Source of the DNA: Balanoglossus misakiensis
Taxonomy: Eukaryota; Hemichordata
Reading direction: 5' to 3'
Length of the DNA: 64,000 nt
Assembly (NCBI GenBank): GCA_040954595.2
Contig: CM082581.2
Coordinates: forward strand, 7,130,001-7,194,000
Shown here: one piece after another, positions 1-11,158 of the stretch
Numbering within the stretch: the first letter of the stretch is position 1
Layout: each line of letters starts with the position of its first letter
Position numbers and translations under genes: made by a program
The notes under the pieces: generated by a model
Told to the model about the DNA's origin: nothing
Seen by the model: the letters and a program-made list of their open reading frames with translations, nothing else
Databases searched by the model: none

Positions 1-514
1 CTGCAATGCACGAATTTACATGGTCTGATAACTTGGATAAATCCAACAAAAACTAACAAAAAGGTGGGATTATATGGGATTGCACGAGTACTGTACCGGG
101 GCTTAGCAAAGAGAGTGTGATGCTATGTGTAATTATCTCACTCAAAAGTCAGTTCATCAGCAGCGAAAATCCACGGTCAATAAACCAATGGCGATCAAAT
201 TAGCCTGGAACAATACAGAACACTGCATTCTTTGGGCTATTTATGCAAATGAGCTGGAGCCAGTTTCGCCCCTTCTCGGGACATCGATCTCGAACGACTG
301 CAGAACCCATCTCTACGGATCAGAAATGGCTGCTGCCTCGCTCGCTGCTGTGTCGACGATATGACCCGGTGACCCCTCCCTGCCAGTACGGCACTGTCAT
401 GGATAAAATCCATGTCTGAGTAAGCTGGAATGGTGTGAGCGTGCAGAAATCCTGGTGCGGTGGCATCGTATGGTACAGCTGGAGGATAAAGGGACGCAAG
501 CTCGTTCGGAAAAA
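1..514. other. 5' flank and probable 5' UTR of the FAM124 gene
   Basis: No convincing coding sequence is visible here. The reading frame of the downstream exon is closed by stops at 362-364 and 404-406. A pyrimidine-rich stretch ending in CAG at 384-386 could be a splice acceptor, so part of this segment may be an upstream intron and the exon may begin near 387. An in-frame ATG at 470 lies 15 codons before the preferred start at 515 but has a poorer context (C at -3). Confidence 0.4.
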
Positions 515-1856
515 ATGGAGAAAACATTGGCCGGCAGTGCCCGGGCAGACGCAATGGACGCGGACAAATGCCAGGAACGAGAAACCGATCTCGAAGATGG
601 CGAAGACATTCTCTTGGACGCAGATGCCATTCTCGCTCTCTCCGATTCGGACGACCCAGACGAATTTCCGCTTTTGCAGACTATCACTGAAAGCGACGAG
701 GAAGACGACGCGGGAAATCGTGTCAAGAAAAATTCGCTCACAAAAGGCGAGTCAGAAGACAGAGACCGCAAAGCCTCCGAAGTCTACGTGCCAGCGGAGA
801 CCGTTCCACGAGCGTCAGCGTTCACCGCCGTCTCCGGCAATACATTCCGTCCGGTCGTGCCCACGCTGATCGTCCTCGACGTCGAAAGTGGTGACCGCAG
901 TGCAGGTAGTCTGTTAGCAAAGCCGACAGCCGAGGAAAAGTTTCAATCGGTCGTCGATGAATACAAGCAAACGAGAGAAAATGGCAACCGCGTTGGACTC
1001 GACAAAAGAGGAGGTATTGGATACGCCCAACCATCTATGACTGGACACAAAGACAGTTTCCTAAGCCCGGGGATACTGAACGGCGACAGCTCATCGCTTG
1101 TAGTGAGAAGGCATTCCTTCGGGGGGACGGCCAAAGACCAAAAGTCAAAAGATGAGCTGCGAGAACATCGCCACATGACACCTGACAAACAACAAACACG
1201 GGCGGTTCACAGGCGACCGCCTTTGATCACGATTCAAGGAACGCTTTCGTCGTCCGACAGCGAGTCAGAGAAGACACAATCCGAAGCTGGAATTGTGTTC
1301 AATCCGACGAAGAATGCGGTACACCGGACGGGTCTCTGGGGGGCCGGCGACGCCATGTTGGAACCGTTCAGTGGTAAAACAAAGAAAGTCACGCGAAGGT
1401 ACTCGATCGCTCACACCCGGGAAGCGCACAAGAGAGTTCTTGAAAACATCAACTTTGAAAAGAGCCATTTTGTAAAAGAGAGAAACGGAGACCATCGAAG
1501 AGGCTCCAAGCCTCCCCTATCGCCCAGTTCCTTCACTCACACGTCGAACAGACAACGACGGAAAGCTTCCGTCGACGCCCCGAACATGAGACTCTTGCAA
1601 CCGCACCCTGCATCCCCGGCAGATTCTCCGAGGTCAAAGAGCAAGCACGCCCCGCCAACCCAAGGCGGCTTGACGATTCCGCAACAGCTCGACACGGCAA
1701 GGCAGCGGAGGGCGTCGTCGATCATCCCGCCGCGGAGAGACACAGCCCTCCTCAGCCCAGCGGACCCGACCTCAGTCGGCGTCGATAAAACCAAAAGGAG
1801 AACAACGTCCTGTCCACCGCCAGTTACTTTATCGTCGTCGCATTTCATGTTTGGAG
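515..1856 (+). CDS. FAM124: FAM124-family protein, coding exon 1 (long N-terminal extension)
   Basis: First coding exon of the FAM124 gene, giving residues 1-447. I chose the ATG at 515 because its context (AAAAATGG) is a strong Kozak match; ATG 470 would add 15 residues. The exon ends at a GGAG/GTGAGG donor after 1856, leaving one base of a codon. Exon 2 begins with two bases of a codon, so the phases match and the split codon encodes Asp. Without splicing the frame stops at 1886-1888. The product is predicted disordered: an acidic segment at about residues 25-66 (Asp/Glu/Ser-rich, CK2-like), then Ser/Pro/Arg-rich sequence with RRxS sites at S201, S297, S331 and S401 and an RRKAS at S352. 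I know of no such long extension in vertebrate FAM124A/B, which start close to the domain. That exons 1 and 2 belong to one gene is inferred from phase, spacing and strand. Confidence 0.82.
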
Positions 1857-2711
1857 GTGAGGCCAGTCTTGTATTCCGGAATCTTTGAAAATTTCCGGAA
1901 GCAACATCACGTATTCAACTTTAACAACCATTGCAAAACTTTATTTTCGACCAATTCTGCGTTTTTCAATATAGTTTCCCCCCCCCCCCCCCTCGTACGA
2001 AATTATCTGCATTAGTGGTACTCGGGGAGTATGTACTAGTATGTCGTACGGTATGTGACATCGAGACCTTATATAGTTCGTTACGTAACAATTAACAGTT
2101 AAATTGTAATCACCGGCAGAAAATCGATATGAAAAACAGTGGGGCGCGATTCTTCGACCAGAAAATAGTATTCTGCAAACCGGCACGTAAAAACATGGTA
2201 GACCGAGTGTTTTTCGCGGGTGCTCAAAGCTTGTATAAGAATTTTAGTCCGCTGCCAGTGGAGGCCAATAATCGCCGCAGACTGCTATAGCCACGGTGTG
2301 TGGAGCTCGTGTGCCGGCCCAGTCGTGACCAGCACCGTCACCATGCACTATACAAGACCTCCAGGTTGGCGATCAATACGAAGCAGCAGGGTTCCTACTA
2401 CCCGACCGTTATTCGCGTTTTCATCTTTAGTGAGCGATTAAGTAAAATTGAAAGCATAGCGGAAACTTTCGTCAATTTTTCGTCAATTTTTAATTAGTCT
2501 TCGAGTTATCACGTTCTAATTTCTCTTTGACTTATTGTGTGCTTATTCTCGTATCCGGACTTCACACTGAGATCATGACGCAGTACAGGTCTACCGAGAA
2601 ATATTCACGGCGACCTAGTGAGGCGTGTTTGCTGTCTACAGTACGACCAATTGAAATTTTGACGTAAGAAAACTGATCGCAAAATAATTTAAACTTTTTT
2701 TATATTTTCAG
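1857..2711 (+). other. FAM124: Intron 1 of the FAM124 gene (phase 1)
   Basis: An 855-base GT-AG intron. The donor is GAG/GTGAGG and the acceptor is a T-rich tract ending TATATTTTCAG at 2711. It contains a run of 15 C at 1978-1992 and no open frame that looks coding. Confidence 0.8.
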
Positions 2712-3718
2712 ATGACAATTGGGACGATGGGAAATCTTTCGATCACTACTTAATGACAATGCATTTGATGACCGACCCCGGCGAGGCTGACAAGGTCAAA
2801 CAACTGCTGCAGCCCCTCATTGATCTCATAATACCGAAACTGAAGGTATTCAACATCGTCGAGCGAGACCTGCCGGAAAACGCCGAGGTCAGCACGCAGG
2901 GAACGACGCCCTCCACCGGCGTGGTCCTGTTCCTCCAGGAGGACTTCGGGTTGGACCGCATCCTCCAGGCGCAGAAGTACTTCTTCCAGTCGCCGTGGCA
3001 ACTGCACCACCGGGACCGACTGGGGACCAATATAGTCTCCATCGCGTCGAACAATCAGGACTTCTACTTCTTCTCGCTCGGCATGCCGCTCTGGGGGATA
3101 CGGCAGGTGCACGGCGGCAGGGACATCCTGCGCTTCATGCTGTTCGTGTCGGACGGGAACTGGGAGGACACCATCCACCTGTACACCACCCTCCTGGGGA
3201 AGGACGTGCGCCTGAACAGGAACGGCTTCTGCTTCTTCACAGTGTTCCGCAGCAACGCGGTGCGGCTGGAGATCCAGCTGGCGCTGAAGCGACTGCCGCC
3301 GGGGCTGAGGCCCAGGGTCTCCGAGTCCTCCATGCTGCAGTTCAAGGTTGAGGAGATCGGCCAAATGGTGCCCTTGCTGCCGCACTCCTGCACCCCGATC
3401 AGCGAGCGCCGGTGGCAGACCACGGACTACGACGGCAACCGGGTCCTGCTGCTGGTGGCGCCGATTCACGGCGCCGGAAACCAGGACAGCCTCAACGTAG
3501 CGAACGCGCCGACTAAGAAGCGCAGCCAACAACAAGCGGCGCCCCGCCGATCTTCCCTTGTATCCGTCAGTTCAGCTTACGAGTCTGCCGCCGAGTCGCT
3601 GCCGCAGTCGAAAACTTCAACACCGCCCTCATCATTGTCAAGTCACTCGTACCACTCGGCGTCCGAGAACTCAGGTGGCACTGATACATCGGACGACGAG
3701 AACGTGCTTTATATATAA
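2712..3718 (+). CDS. FAM124: FAM124-family protein, coding exon 2 (complete FAM124 domain)
   Basis: Encodes residues 448-782. The FAM124 domain spans about residues 462-696 and is recognisable throughout: an opening LMTDPG, VVLFLQEDFG, SPWQLHHRD, MPLWGIRQVH, LRFMLFVSD and the very conserved PISERRWQTTDYDGN. Vertebrate FAM124A/B have the same blocks in the same order. The second half reads like a vicinal-oxygen-chelate (glyoxalase-type) beta-alpha-beta unit. Molecular function is not established for the family; FAM124B has been reported in a CHD7/CHD8-containing complex. The C-terminal tail (about residues 697-782) is Ser/Gln-rich, includes an RRSS site, and ends in an acidic segment. The whole domain lies in one exon here. 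Identity is near certain. A versus B cannot be assigned and the gene may be co-orthologous to both. Confidence 0.97.
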
Positions 3719-4011
3719 GAGGACGTTGACAATCACTTCTACCAAACAGCCGTAGACAGTGAAAACTGGCAAAAATGAACAATTATGCATCTTGACTTAC
3801 CGCGTAGGTAAAAGATGTAGTCGTACTCTACGTAAAATTTTAAATCAGATTCTTTTGTTAACAATCACTATCATAATCTAGGTTTGAAATGGCCCGGAGC
3901 TGTTACATACGTGTTTTATATCGAGGTTTGTTTTTGTTTTCTTTTTGTTCTGTGATTTGTTTGACACGATTTTTTTTGCATTCATATTTTATTAATATCA
4001 TAAACCATATA

Positions 4012-4017
4012 AATAAA
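4012..4017 (+). terminator. FAM124: Polyadenylation signal AATAAA of the FAM124 gene
   Basis: Canonical AATAAA about 295 bases after the stop codon in an AT-rich 3' UTR. No other strong candidate lies between the stop and this site. Confidence 0.65.
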
Positions 4018-6116
4018 ATCATAATTCTTTCCACTTCTGTCACTTCCTTGTGTGCTATGATCTAATGGCGGCCCCGTTCCTATTCACTTTCACTACATAC
4101 ATTTTCACTACACTCATATACTTTCACTACTACGTGTATTTGATTGTATGCGAAGGGCCTGGTGATACTTATCCTGTAAAATGGTGAAGTATCCAACTTG
4201 GGTCATGTAAAACACATACACAACGACTGGTATAAAACATGACCCCGATTATAAATTCAGTACACGCTGCTTTCCTGTCAGACAATTAACTATTGTGAAG
4301 TGCCCAGCTGTATGTAGCGATTCCCATTGGTGGAGACTGGCCACCACGCGCAATTTGCATAGCCGCTTCACCAGGTGCTTCCCGCATATTTTGTGTGCTT
4401 GGCTTCATTCGAGTCGCCATTTTTGCGGTGAGAGCATGGTTTTCGCTGACGACGTTCATTCCCCTAAAAACCACTAAGGAGCGAAGCGGACAAAAACATG
4501 AACAGACCGAGAGGATTACTGACTGTGCCAGGAATTTGGAGAACTTCTCGGGGAAAATTTGCAAGACTGTGTAGAAAGAAACTGCCGTCCTTCAGGTTTT
4601 GCCGAAGCCAGCAAAAGGTAATCATACACGCCCTCTATAGTGTTTCTGACAACGTGACACGATTGCAGTTTGATACTCCACAGAACATCATACTTTCAAC
4701 GTGGTGGCACATGTAAAACATTTGAAGAACGCAATTCGCTGGACAATATCCTACTTGTTCTGGGGAATATTAACCTGTAATTGTGTCTCTGTTGTACCAT
4801 AATCTGTTCGTTAGTATATATATATAGCGCCTTTGCATGTGGTAAAATTGACCTACCCCGCGAGAATATATAGGGAATGAACGAGGTTCGTGTTGCAGGG
4901 AGTTTACAATTTGACCCAAACTTTAGGTCACCAGTTTCGATGGCGTTTCTGCTTTCTAGAAACTAGCTAGCTGACACTGTATGAGACCGGGCCCACTTTT
5001 ACAGACGAGTGAGTCTCGCTGGTGTCCCATGCAAGTCCTATATCCTCGGTATGCGTGCCGGCCGGGGAGCATGTAAAATTTTTGACAACGTGCATGTGCC
5101 GTACCTGTGAAAATTACAGTTACGACAGTGATTTATTAATATTACCGCGATTTCTCCGAGAGCATTCCGAACAATCTTATGCCTGACCTTTACAAGTTAT
5201 TTGAGAGAACTAGGTCGAAGCGATATAGGTTTTGACAACTCGCAACCATCGTTGGTTATTTATTCACATTTCCTAAGATATTGGCGCAGGAATATGATAT
5301 TGTTTTCAATTAACCAAACAGCCAGTGATACTCAAATATCGGTCAAAGTACTTGAGATCCAAGCAGTGGTATACATAATTCGAGAGACCTACTTCAGTAA
5401 AAGAGACAGAGCGACCCACTTTCGTAAATGCGCTGTCATCAACGTTGTACGCTCGGTGGATGATAAGATTTCACTGCGCCATCCTTGTTAACAGTACAAA
5501 TGATCCCCGAACCAATTTGATTCAGTTATCGTGTTTCACAACTTTAACTTGTGCTGCGAATTGTACGTTCAGTGGTCAAAATAGCGTAGCAGAGAATCTT
5601 GAAATGAGCGTATATCGGTTTGGGAATTTGTATTTGGCGATTGGTTTAGCTTGTGCAGTGTACTTTTTCAGTTTATTGGTCTGGCAATGCCGAAAACGTT
5701 ATGTTGTGTAGTCCAAGCTTGGCATGTATAGTTGTAAACAAAGCGGACTTGGCGTTGTTAATGTCTCGAGCTGTTGAATGTGACGTGTCGAAAATTATCC
5801 CAGGTGGCATGGTTCAGTCGAAGAATGTCCTTTGTGACGTAATGTATATTGTCTGGCTGTTTGCCTCTTCCACGAGGTCATATTTATTTGCAATATTTAC
5901 CCTTCTTTCACTGAAAGTACGTATTTGCCAATGCACGACGACTTTCCACGGTTCTCCGTCGTTGCCAACAGTGTTTAACACCCAAAGTTTGTACAAGTTC
6001 TTCTCGTCGCCTGCAGGATCATGGCAGATTGACTATTTTCTCGCGCACACTTTTTTGTTCTCTCTGCGCACCTTGGCTCAAGCATTATCACCCGTGGTGA
6101 TATCCGCACGAAAAGT

Positions 6117-6124
6117 TGACGTCA
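6117..6124. promoter_or_regulatory. CRE palindrome
   Basis: Exact TGACGTCA, the full CREB/ATF site, in intergenic DNA. Function is inferred from the motif only. Confidence 0.35.
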
Positions 6125-6466
6125 GCATAAATCACAGATGGCGCTTGTCACCAAAAAATTTGCTTTCGGCCAAAAAGCTGTAATAGTTCGACATACTGAA
6201 ATATTGCGATCGATCTTAGGATCACAGGTCGTTCGGATTTAATTAACCAGGGTGGGTCCGGAGCACTTTTCAGAATCTTGGGCCACGAGAGCAACACAAA
6301 TAAACATGTCGAAATTGAAAAGCCGCGAATTATACAAAAAAGCAATATCAACAATTAGTATGCCTGGATGGCTGTTACCCGAGACTGCCTTGCGTGGCAA
6401 TAAATTAAAAACACCCAGCGTCAAGAAAACCGAAATTGTGGGACCACCTGTCCGTTTCAGAGCCCA

Positions 6467-6480
6467 GGTGCCATGGCAAC
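6467..6480. promoter_or_regulatory. X-box-like RFX site
   Basis: GGTGCCATGGCAAC, one base from the palindromic RFX consensus GTTGCCATGGCAAC. Confidence 0.4.
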
Positions 6481-6857
6481 GTCAGGTGGCACAATAATGC
6501 TGCCATCGGAGATTCGATCAGGTATGTCGCCGCCTGTGTTTGAGTGTGTTTGGCATCTCCAAGCACACCTGTCGATTAATTTCCAAATGAAATGAAACCA
6601 GAGAAAGGAAACCGCGGTATTCTGTTTTCATAGTCGTCTGTTTGGCTTACACACACAAATGTCCGGCATTGTGCGTTAATTAATAAGTGCTATATGAACT
6701 CATAAACACGAGATTACCAATATGTTTCAGCCATTGAGTCGCGGAAAGGCCGCATTAAATTCGCGAATTAATATCAAGAACGTGTCTGAACAGGTCAGTC
6801 CGTTCAGATCACCGCCGGAGCGATCGCTGGTCCGGTTTGTTTAAGTGTTGTCAGGGT

Positions 6858-6869
6858 GGGGGGGGGGGG
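6858..6869 (+). repeat. Poly-G tract (12)
   Basis: Uninterrupted G run in intergenic DNA. It is one of several long G/C homopolymers in the window. Confidence 0.9.
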
Positions 6870-8032
6870 TAACCCTGGCAACCCAGCATGTTGACTCCTT
6901 GATTACCAGATTCTGATTCTAGCGTGCAGTATCTCGAAGTCCAGGACTTGCACAGATCTCCTTGGCTGTGACCAAGAAACGTCCATCTTTGTTGATGAAA
7001 ACCCAATCTCACAAAATGCCACTTATCTTAATTACTACTTATCTGTACAGCTTGCCTATTATGTCTTGTATGCTGTTTTACGGTTGTTTTTACTTTTCGT
7101 TAAACACAAGCACAGGAGATCAGTCTCTTTGTCTGTGTTGAAAGCTGGTCCACTTTTCGTTTTCGCCTAGCGCGGAAGTTGTACTTCCACGTACAAACTT
7201 CTAGTACTACGATTCATGCCCCTCAAAATCTGCGATTCGTCGCAAACATGACGTCGCTATGGTTACTCCAACTCTGCTGTTGAGATTCCAGTAAACTGAG
7301 ATTGGAGTGTCATGATTGCAGTGTCATGATTAAATTACGCGAAACATATATCAACGTTCCGATGGTATGGTCAAAATGCCGGTGCGATAACCTCAACTTA
7401 ACGTTGTCAGGTTTATGGGCGGCAGTCACGGTGAAGAGTGGGTCAGTCAACAGGGCTGATGTTATTGTATCTTTGCGCAGAAATCGATTTCCCGTTGAAC
7501 CCTTGTCAATGGTCAGATCCAAACAACACACAACATGAATCTAAGGATGGAATGCCGCGTAAATACAAAGTGTTTGAACTGTCGTTGGTATTGGCTCTGG
7601 CTAAAAAAAACCGCGTGTACCTCGACTGTCCCGTTGACTGTCGAAATTGTACAGGAAAACCACATATAAAACAACAATCGTTTAGAACAATAGCAACGAC
7701 GTCACGCAAACGTGTAGCGTTAATTAGATTCATTATCATATAACGGTGAATCGCTACCGTATGTCGAGGGGCAGTAGACACCGAAACAAAACAGACTCTT
7801 GTTTATTTTCATGTCAGCACGGATACAGTGCGGTTTTTAGTAGAGAACTAATGAAATATTACAATTGCACAGCAAGTCTCAGGGTCCACTGAATTAAAAA
7901 AAAATCGTCTGGTCACCAAAATATAACAAGCTACTAGTACTTTAAGTACTTGTTTCGCTATAAATATACATAAGAACTGCGTGTGTCGTGAGACGATGCT
8001 AAAGATAAGAGTTTTGTTATCGGCATGATGAT

Positions 8033-8042
8033 GTCACGTGAC
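8033..8042. promoter_or_regulatory. E-box palindrome GTCACGTGAC
   Basis: Ten-base perfect palindrome matching the extended CACGTG site bound by USF/TFE/MITF-type bHLH-Zip factors. A second exact copy is at 30964-30973. Confidence 0.35.
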
Positions 8043-8081
8043 TTTTAAATTAATGGCAAGGTCAGTCGCACCTTTCCTTGT

Positions 8082-8089
8082 TGACGTCA
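8082..8089. promoter_or_regulatory. CRE palindrome
   Basis: Exact TGACGTCA, 40 bases downstream of the GTCACGTGAC palindrome. The pair could form a small regulatory cluster. Confidence 0.35.
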
Positions 8090-9566
8090 CGCGTCCGGCT
8101 ATTTCGCACGGTCAACAAACTGTAAAGGACATATTCGCAGAAAATTAGAGTAATGTATTCAGAAATAGTGGGACGGAATGACTGACTGACCACTGGCCTT
8201 GTATTGTTTCTGTAAATGTTCAAATTTCACAAGACATGGCTCAATTATTTGTTTTTTGAAAAAAAAAAACATGGTAAAACGTTTAGTGGTTATTGCTGGA
8301 AATGTTGAATTTGCTTAAATCGCTTCTTGTTATTGGCCCAATTTTCATGAATTAATGATTAACGGTGATGAGATGAATCTGTAATGGTTGAGATTTGTTT
8401 AACTGTGGTTTTCGGTGTGTACGGTCATATACTGAGTGTCCCAATATCTACGCCATAAAAGTATGTTGCAACGCTCAACAGGAGAGGAATCGCAGAGAAT
8501 TCCACTGAACTTGAGGAGGCATGCAATCATAAATAGTGAGGTGAAACTTGGGTAACCAAGGGACGGCAGAGTGAGACCATTTATCATTGGAAAACTCGTT
8601 TCAAGTTATGGACTGAAATTGTCGTTAACTTGTTAGCCCCGGCTGGCAAGCCTCCCAAGTTGAGCGTGAAACCTCTCCGTATCCTTGCTTCGTGTCCCGC
8701 CTTGGAAATAAAAATTAGCCCAGTCGGCCTCTGAACATGCACGTCACCATGCAACGAGTACTCTATGTATGTGGTTTCAAGATAAATGCGCGATCTATGC
8801 AATGCAAACCCTAAATCAAACACGGTCCAGTGTCAATAAATCCGCGGAGAAACAATTGCTCTCAAAAGTTATGGCGCAATAAAAGCTTCACACGTCACCA
8901 TGCAGGGGCAGTGGGAATACGCAAGCGAAGCTCATTAAAAAGACTCTTAAAACGTTTCTACTGGTAAACGTTGGCACTGTTAAAAAATAAATAAAATGAC
9001 AGAATGGATTTTTTGTGATCTCTCACGTTTGGTTTTGGCACGAGCAGAATCAATAATTGCGGACGGATGTTCTCAAAACAATGTAATTAAAATTTAACGG
9101 TTTTTAGTATGCTTGTGATGCAGCAAAACCTTTCTTTACAGGCGTCTGTCTGCAAGCCTTGTTTTTCGGGGAGGAGTGGACGTAAACTCCCCAAGGCATA
9201 AAAACAAAAAAAAAATGTCAATGGCAACCGCAAAAAATGCTTAGATGCCTTTACCTCAAAGGCCGAAGACTGGGCTATTTAAACATTTTATAAGGCATCT
9301 CTTACAATTGTTCACGTTATAAATTTATCATGAGAAAAAAACGACATGAAAAATTAAACGCATTATCTATGCCTGAAAAGATGAGAAATTCTGTTCTCAA
9401 AATTTACCTTCTCTAGAAAATAAAACAAACACCGACTTTTCATTTTACGAAGGAAAGTACTGGGGTGTGTCGGCTCAACGAAATGCCGAGCCTCGTTTCC
9501 GATTGCACTCGCAGCTGGGGTCGTGTAGCCAACGTCAAACCGACGCGAGAAAACTTACGATATATT

Positions 9567-9580
9567 GTTGTCATGGTAAC
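9567..9580. promoter_or_regulatory. X-box RFX site
   Basis: GTTGTCATGGTAAC fully matches the degenerate X-box GTHNYYATRRNAAC. It lies about 450 bases past the 3' end of gene A. Confidence 0.45.
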
Positions 9581-10029
9581 GAAGACTTACGATGCGAGTT
9601 CCGCATCGATGGTCGTCGCCAGTTTTCCACGACAAAATGACGGTTCATTGTACTTTTTCTGGCAATAATCGTGTAATTTCGCAAACGCGTTTCCGCGAAG
9701 ACCATCTTTCGGAGTGTCAAGGTCTATCCAGTACAGAGTGACTTTTCCCTTGAAGTTTACATGTATGTCCAGACGCTGAAACTGTCCACGTCGACACACA
9801 GAACACGTAGCCACTCAAAAGTTCACGACCTGCGAGCTCTTTGAAATCCCAGTAAAATTTCATCGAGCCTCTGTCACAGGGGACCATCAGTTTACCTTGA
9901 CATGTGCACGTGGCCTTCGCTGATTGAAATAGGGTCGAAATGACAAGTGTCAGAGCGTTGTTGTACTTTGTCTGGCCCTTTCCAACTGGTCGACGTGGTC
10001 GCACGCCTGACACGTTTTTCTCGGCCTAA

Positions 10030-10899
10030 CTATTCATACATCCAAGACTCGTCTTCCTCTTCGCGTTTCTTCTTCTCTGCCTCGTCTTCCTTGTTCAGCC
10101 ATGTCCACACCATGTCCAGCTTGTCGTCTGTCATGAATGTCTTTTCCTGCCGAAGCGAGCTCGTCCTCCTCGCGCTGTCGCCGGCAGACTTGATCTGTCG
10201 GACGCGTTCCACCACCTTCATCTGCTCCTCGCTCTCCACCGGTTCGCTGTAAGGTTCGCACCTGCCGAAACTGTCCAACAGCTCCTTGACTTCGGGCTGG
10301 ATTTGCAGGCAGCTTCTTCGCAGTCGCACGTTCTTGCCTCGCGTGCGCGTGCCCAATTTGGTCCCGCTTGCGGCGAGGGGAACGCTGGCGCGCCCGTTCG
10401 CCTGGCTGGCAAGCGCCGTCTTGTGTTGACCCTGGCTGAGTTCGGGGAGACTGGTGCTGCTGCTTGACTTGGTCGGTTTCTTGGCCGTCGCTTTCGCCTT
10501 CTTTTTGCCAGCGTGGGTTTTCTTAAACAGAGCCGATAAGTCAGAATTGTAAATGTTCTGTATGGACACCTTGCCCTCGTTCGACGGCAGCGTGTACGTG
10601 ATCCCCCGGCTTATGGTTGCCCGTCCAATGGCCCCCCTCAGGCCGTCCAGTGGAGGCAGTGGCTCCGGTGGCTTTTCGTCCTCATCTTCCTCCACCACTC
10701 TCTCGAGGAAGCAAAACGTGTCCTTCTTGTATCCCGTCGGGATTTTGAGCTTCTTCTGCTTCGGTCGTTCCTTCGACAGGTCGGACGGGTCGAAGAGCGA
10801 TAGCTTCGGCGCGTACTGCATCGGCCACAAGAGAGACGAATTGGTGGTTTCCACTCTCGGCTGGCTGGGCACACCACTACTGTACACGTCGGCTGACAT
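10030..10899 (-). CDS. Gene A: uncharacterised protein with C-terminal W-L helix motif
   Basis: A 289-residue protein in one uninterrupted frame, family not recognised. The start is the ATG at 10899 (A at -3); the frame has an upstream in-frame TGA and no earlier ATG. Visible segments: an acidic/Pro-rich stretch at residues 69-84, an internal motif GITYTLPSNE at 99-108 that resembles a motif of gene C, a Lys/Ser-rich, NLS-like stretch at 126-150, an RRTSS at 244-248, and the shared pattern V264-x-x-W267-L268 near the end. It then finishes in a charged helix (about 271-285, Glu/Lys-rich, likely helical or coiled-coil) ending in WMYE. At position +4 of the W-L pattern A has Glu, where the others have a hydrophobic residue or Cys. 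GC content is far above the flanks, which supports coding. A nuclear location is only an inference from the basic stretch. Confidence 0.8.
   Translation of the reverse strand: MSADVYSSGVPSQPRVETTNSSLLWPMQYAPKLSLFDPSDLSKERPKQKKLKIPTGYKKDTFCFLERVVEEDEDEKPPEPLPPLDGLRGAIGRATISRGITYTLPSNEGKVSIQNIYNSDLSALFKKTHAGKKKAKATAKKPTKSSSSTSLPELSQGQHKTALASQANGRASVPLAASGTKLGTRTRGKNVRLRRSCLQIQPEVKELLDSFGRCEPYSEPVESEEQMKVVERVRQIKSAGDSARRTSSLRQEKTFMTDDKLDMVWTWLNKEDEAEKKKREEEDESWMYE
10087..10110 (-). other. W-L helix motif of gene A
   Basis: Encodes VWTWLNKE (residues 264-271). It aligns with CQEWLANI, VSEWLESV, IMQWLEAC and IMRWLDEV of genes B-E. Confidence 0.65.
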
Positions 10900-11058
10900 G
10901 CTACAGTTCAACTGTCCAACTAGATGGAATTCGCCGCGCCAAAACTCGGTCGCTCAGTATACTTCTCGTCCGATTTTACAACTAATCTCACTCGCTCGCT
11001 GGGGGTATTTACTCAACAGCGATAATGTAATGTGAGCTTGTAGGCGTTTTTGCGCTGG

Positions 11059-11066
11059 TTTTTAAA
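11059..11066 (-). promoter_or_regulatory. TATA-like element of gene A
   Basis: TTTAAAAA on the minus strand, about 160 bases before the gene A ATG, predicting a transcript start near 11030. Motif-based only. No intron is needed between this point and the start codon. Confidence 0.4.
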
Positions 11067-11144
11067 GGGTCCCGTAGTCAAGGCAGCGGAATCTGCCACG
11101 CTGTCCTAATGGATGGGTCTTACGGTCAAAACCCAAATGCCGCT

Positions 11145-11158
11145 GGTGTCATGGCAAC
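11145..11158. promoter_or_regulatory. X-box-like RFX site upstream of gene A
   Basis: GGTGTCATGGCAAC on the plus strand (GTTGCCATGACACC on the minus strand), one mismatch from the X-box. It lies about 80 bases upstream of the TATA-like element, a usual distance for RFX sites in promoters of ciliary genes. Confidence 0.45.

Larger units (their letters stand above)
4018..10029. other. Intergenic region between FAM124 and gene A
   Basis: No exon is supported here; the open frames are short, AT-rich and lack plausible splice context. Visible signals are X-box-like sites at 6467 and 9567, full CREs at 6117 and 8082, a GTCACGTGAC palindrome at 8033, a run of 12 G at 6858-6869 and a 14-base direct repeat at 8740/8891. 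The 3' UTR of minus-strand gene A should occupy the last few hundred bases, but I see no canonical minus-strand AATAAA there. Confidence 0.5.

Noticed and set aside
515-1888. FAM124 exon 1 as a sixth member of the W-L family
   Set aside because: It has similar Ser/Arg-rich disorder but lacks the Trp-Leu motif, and its end is a phase-matched splice donor into the FAM124 domain.
2750-3535. A 261-residue frame antisense to the FAM124 domain
   Set aside because: The sense strand encodes an unmistakable FAM124 domain; the antisense frame is a shadow of high third-position GC.
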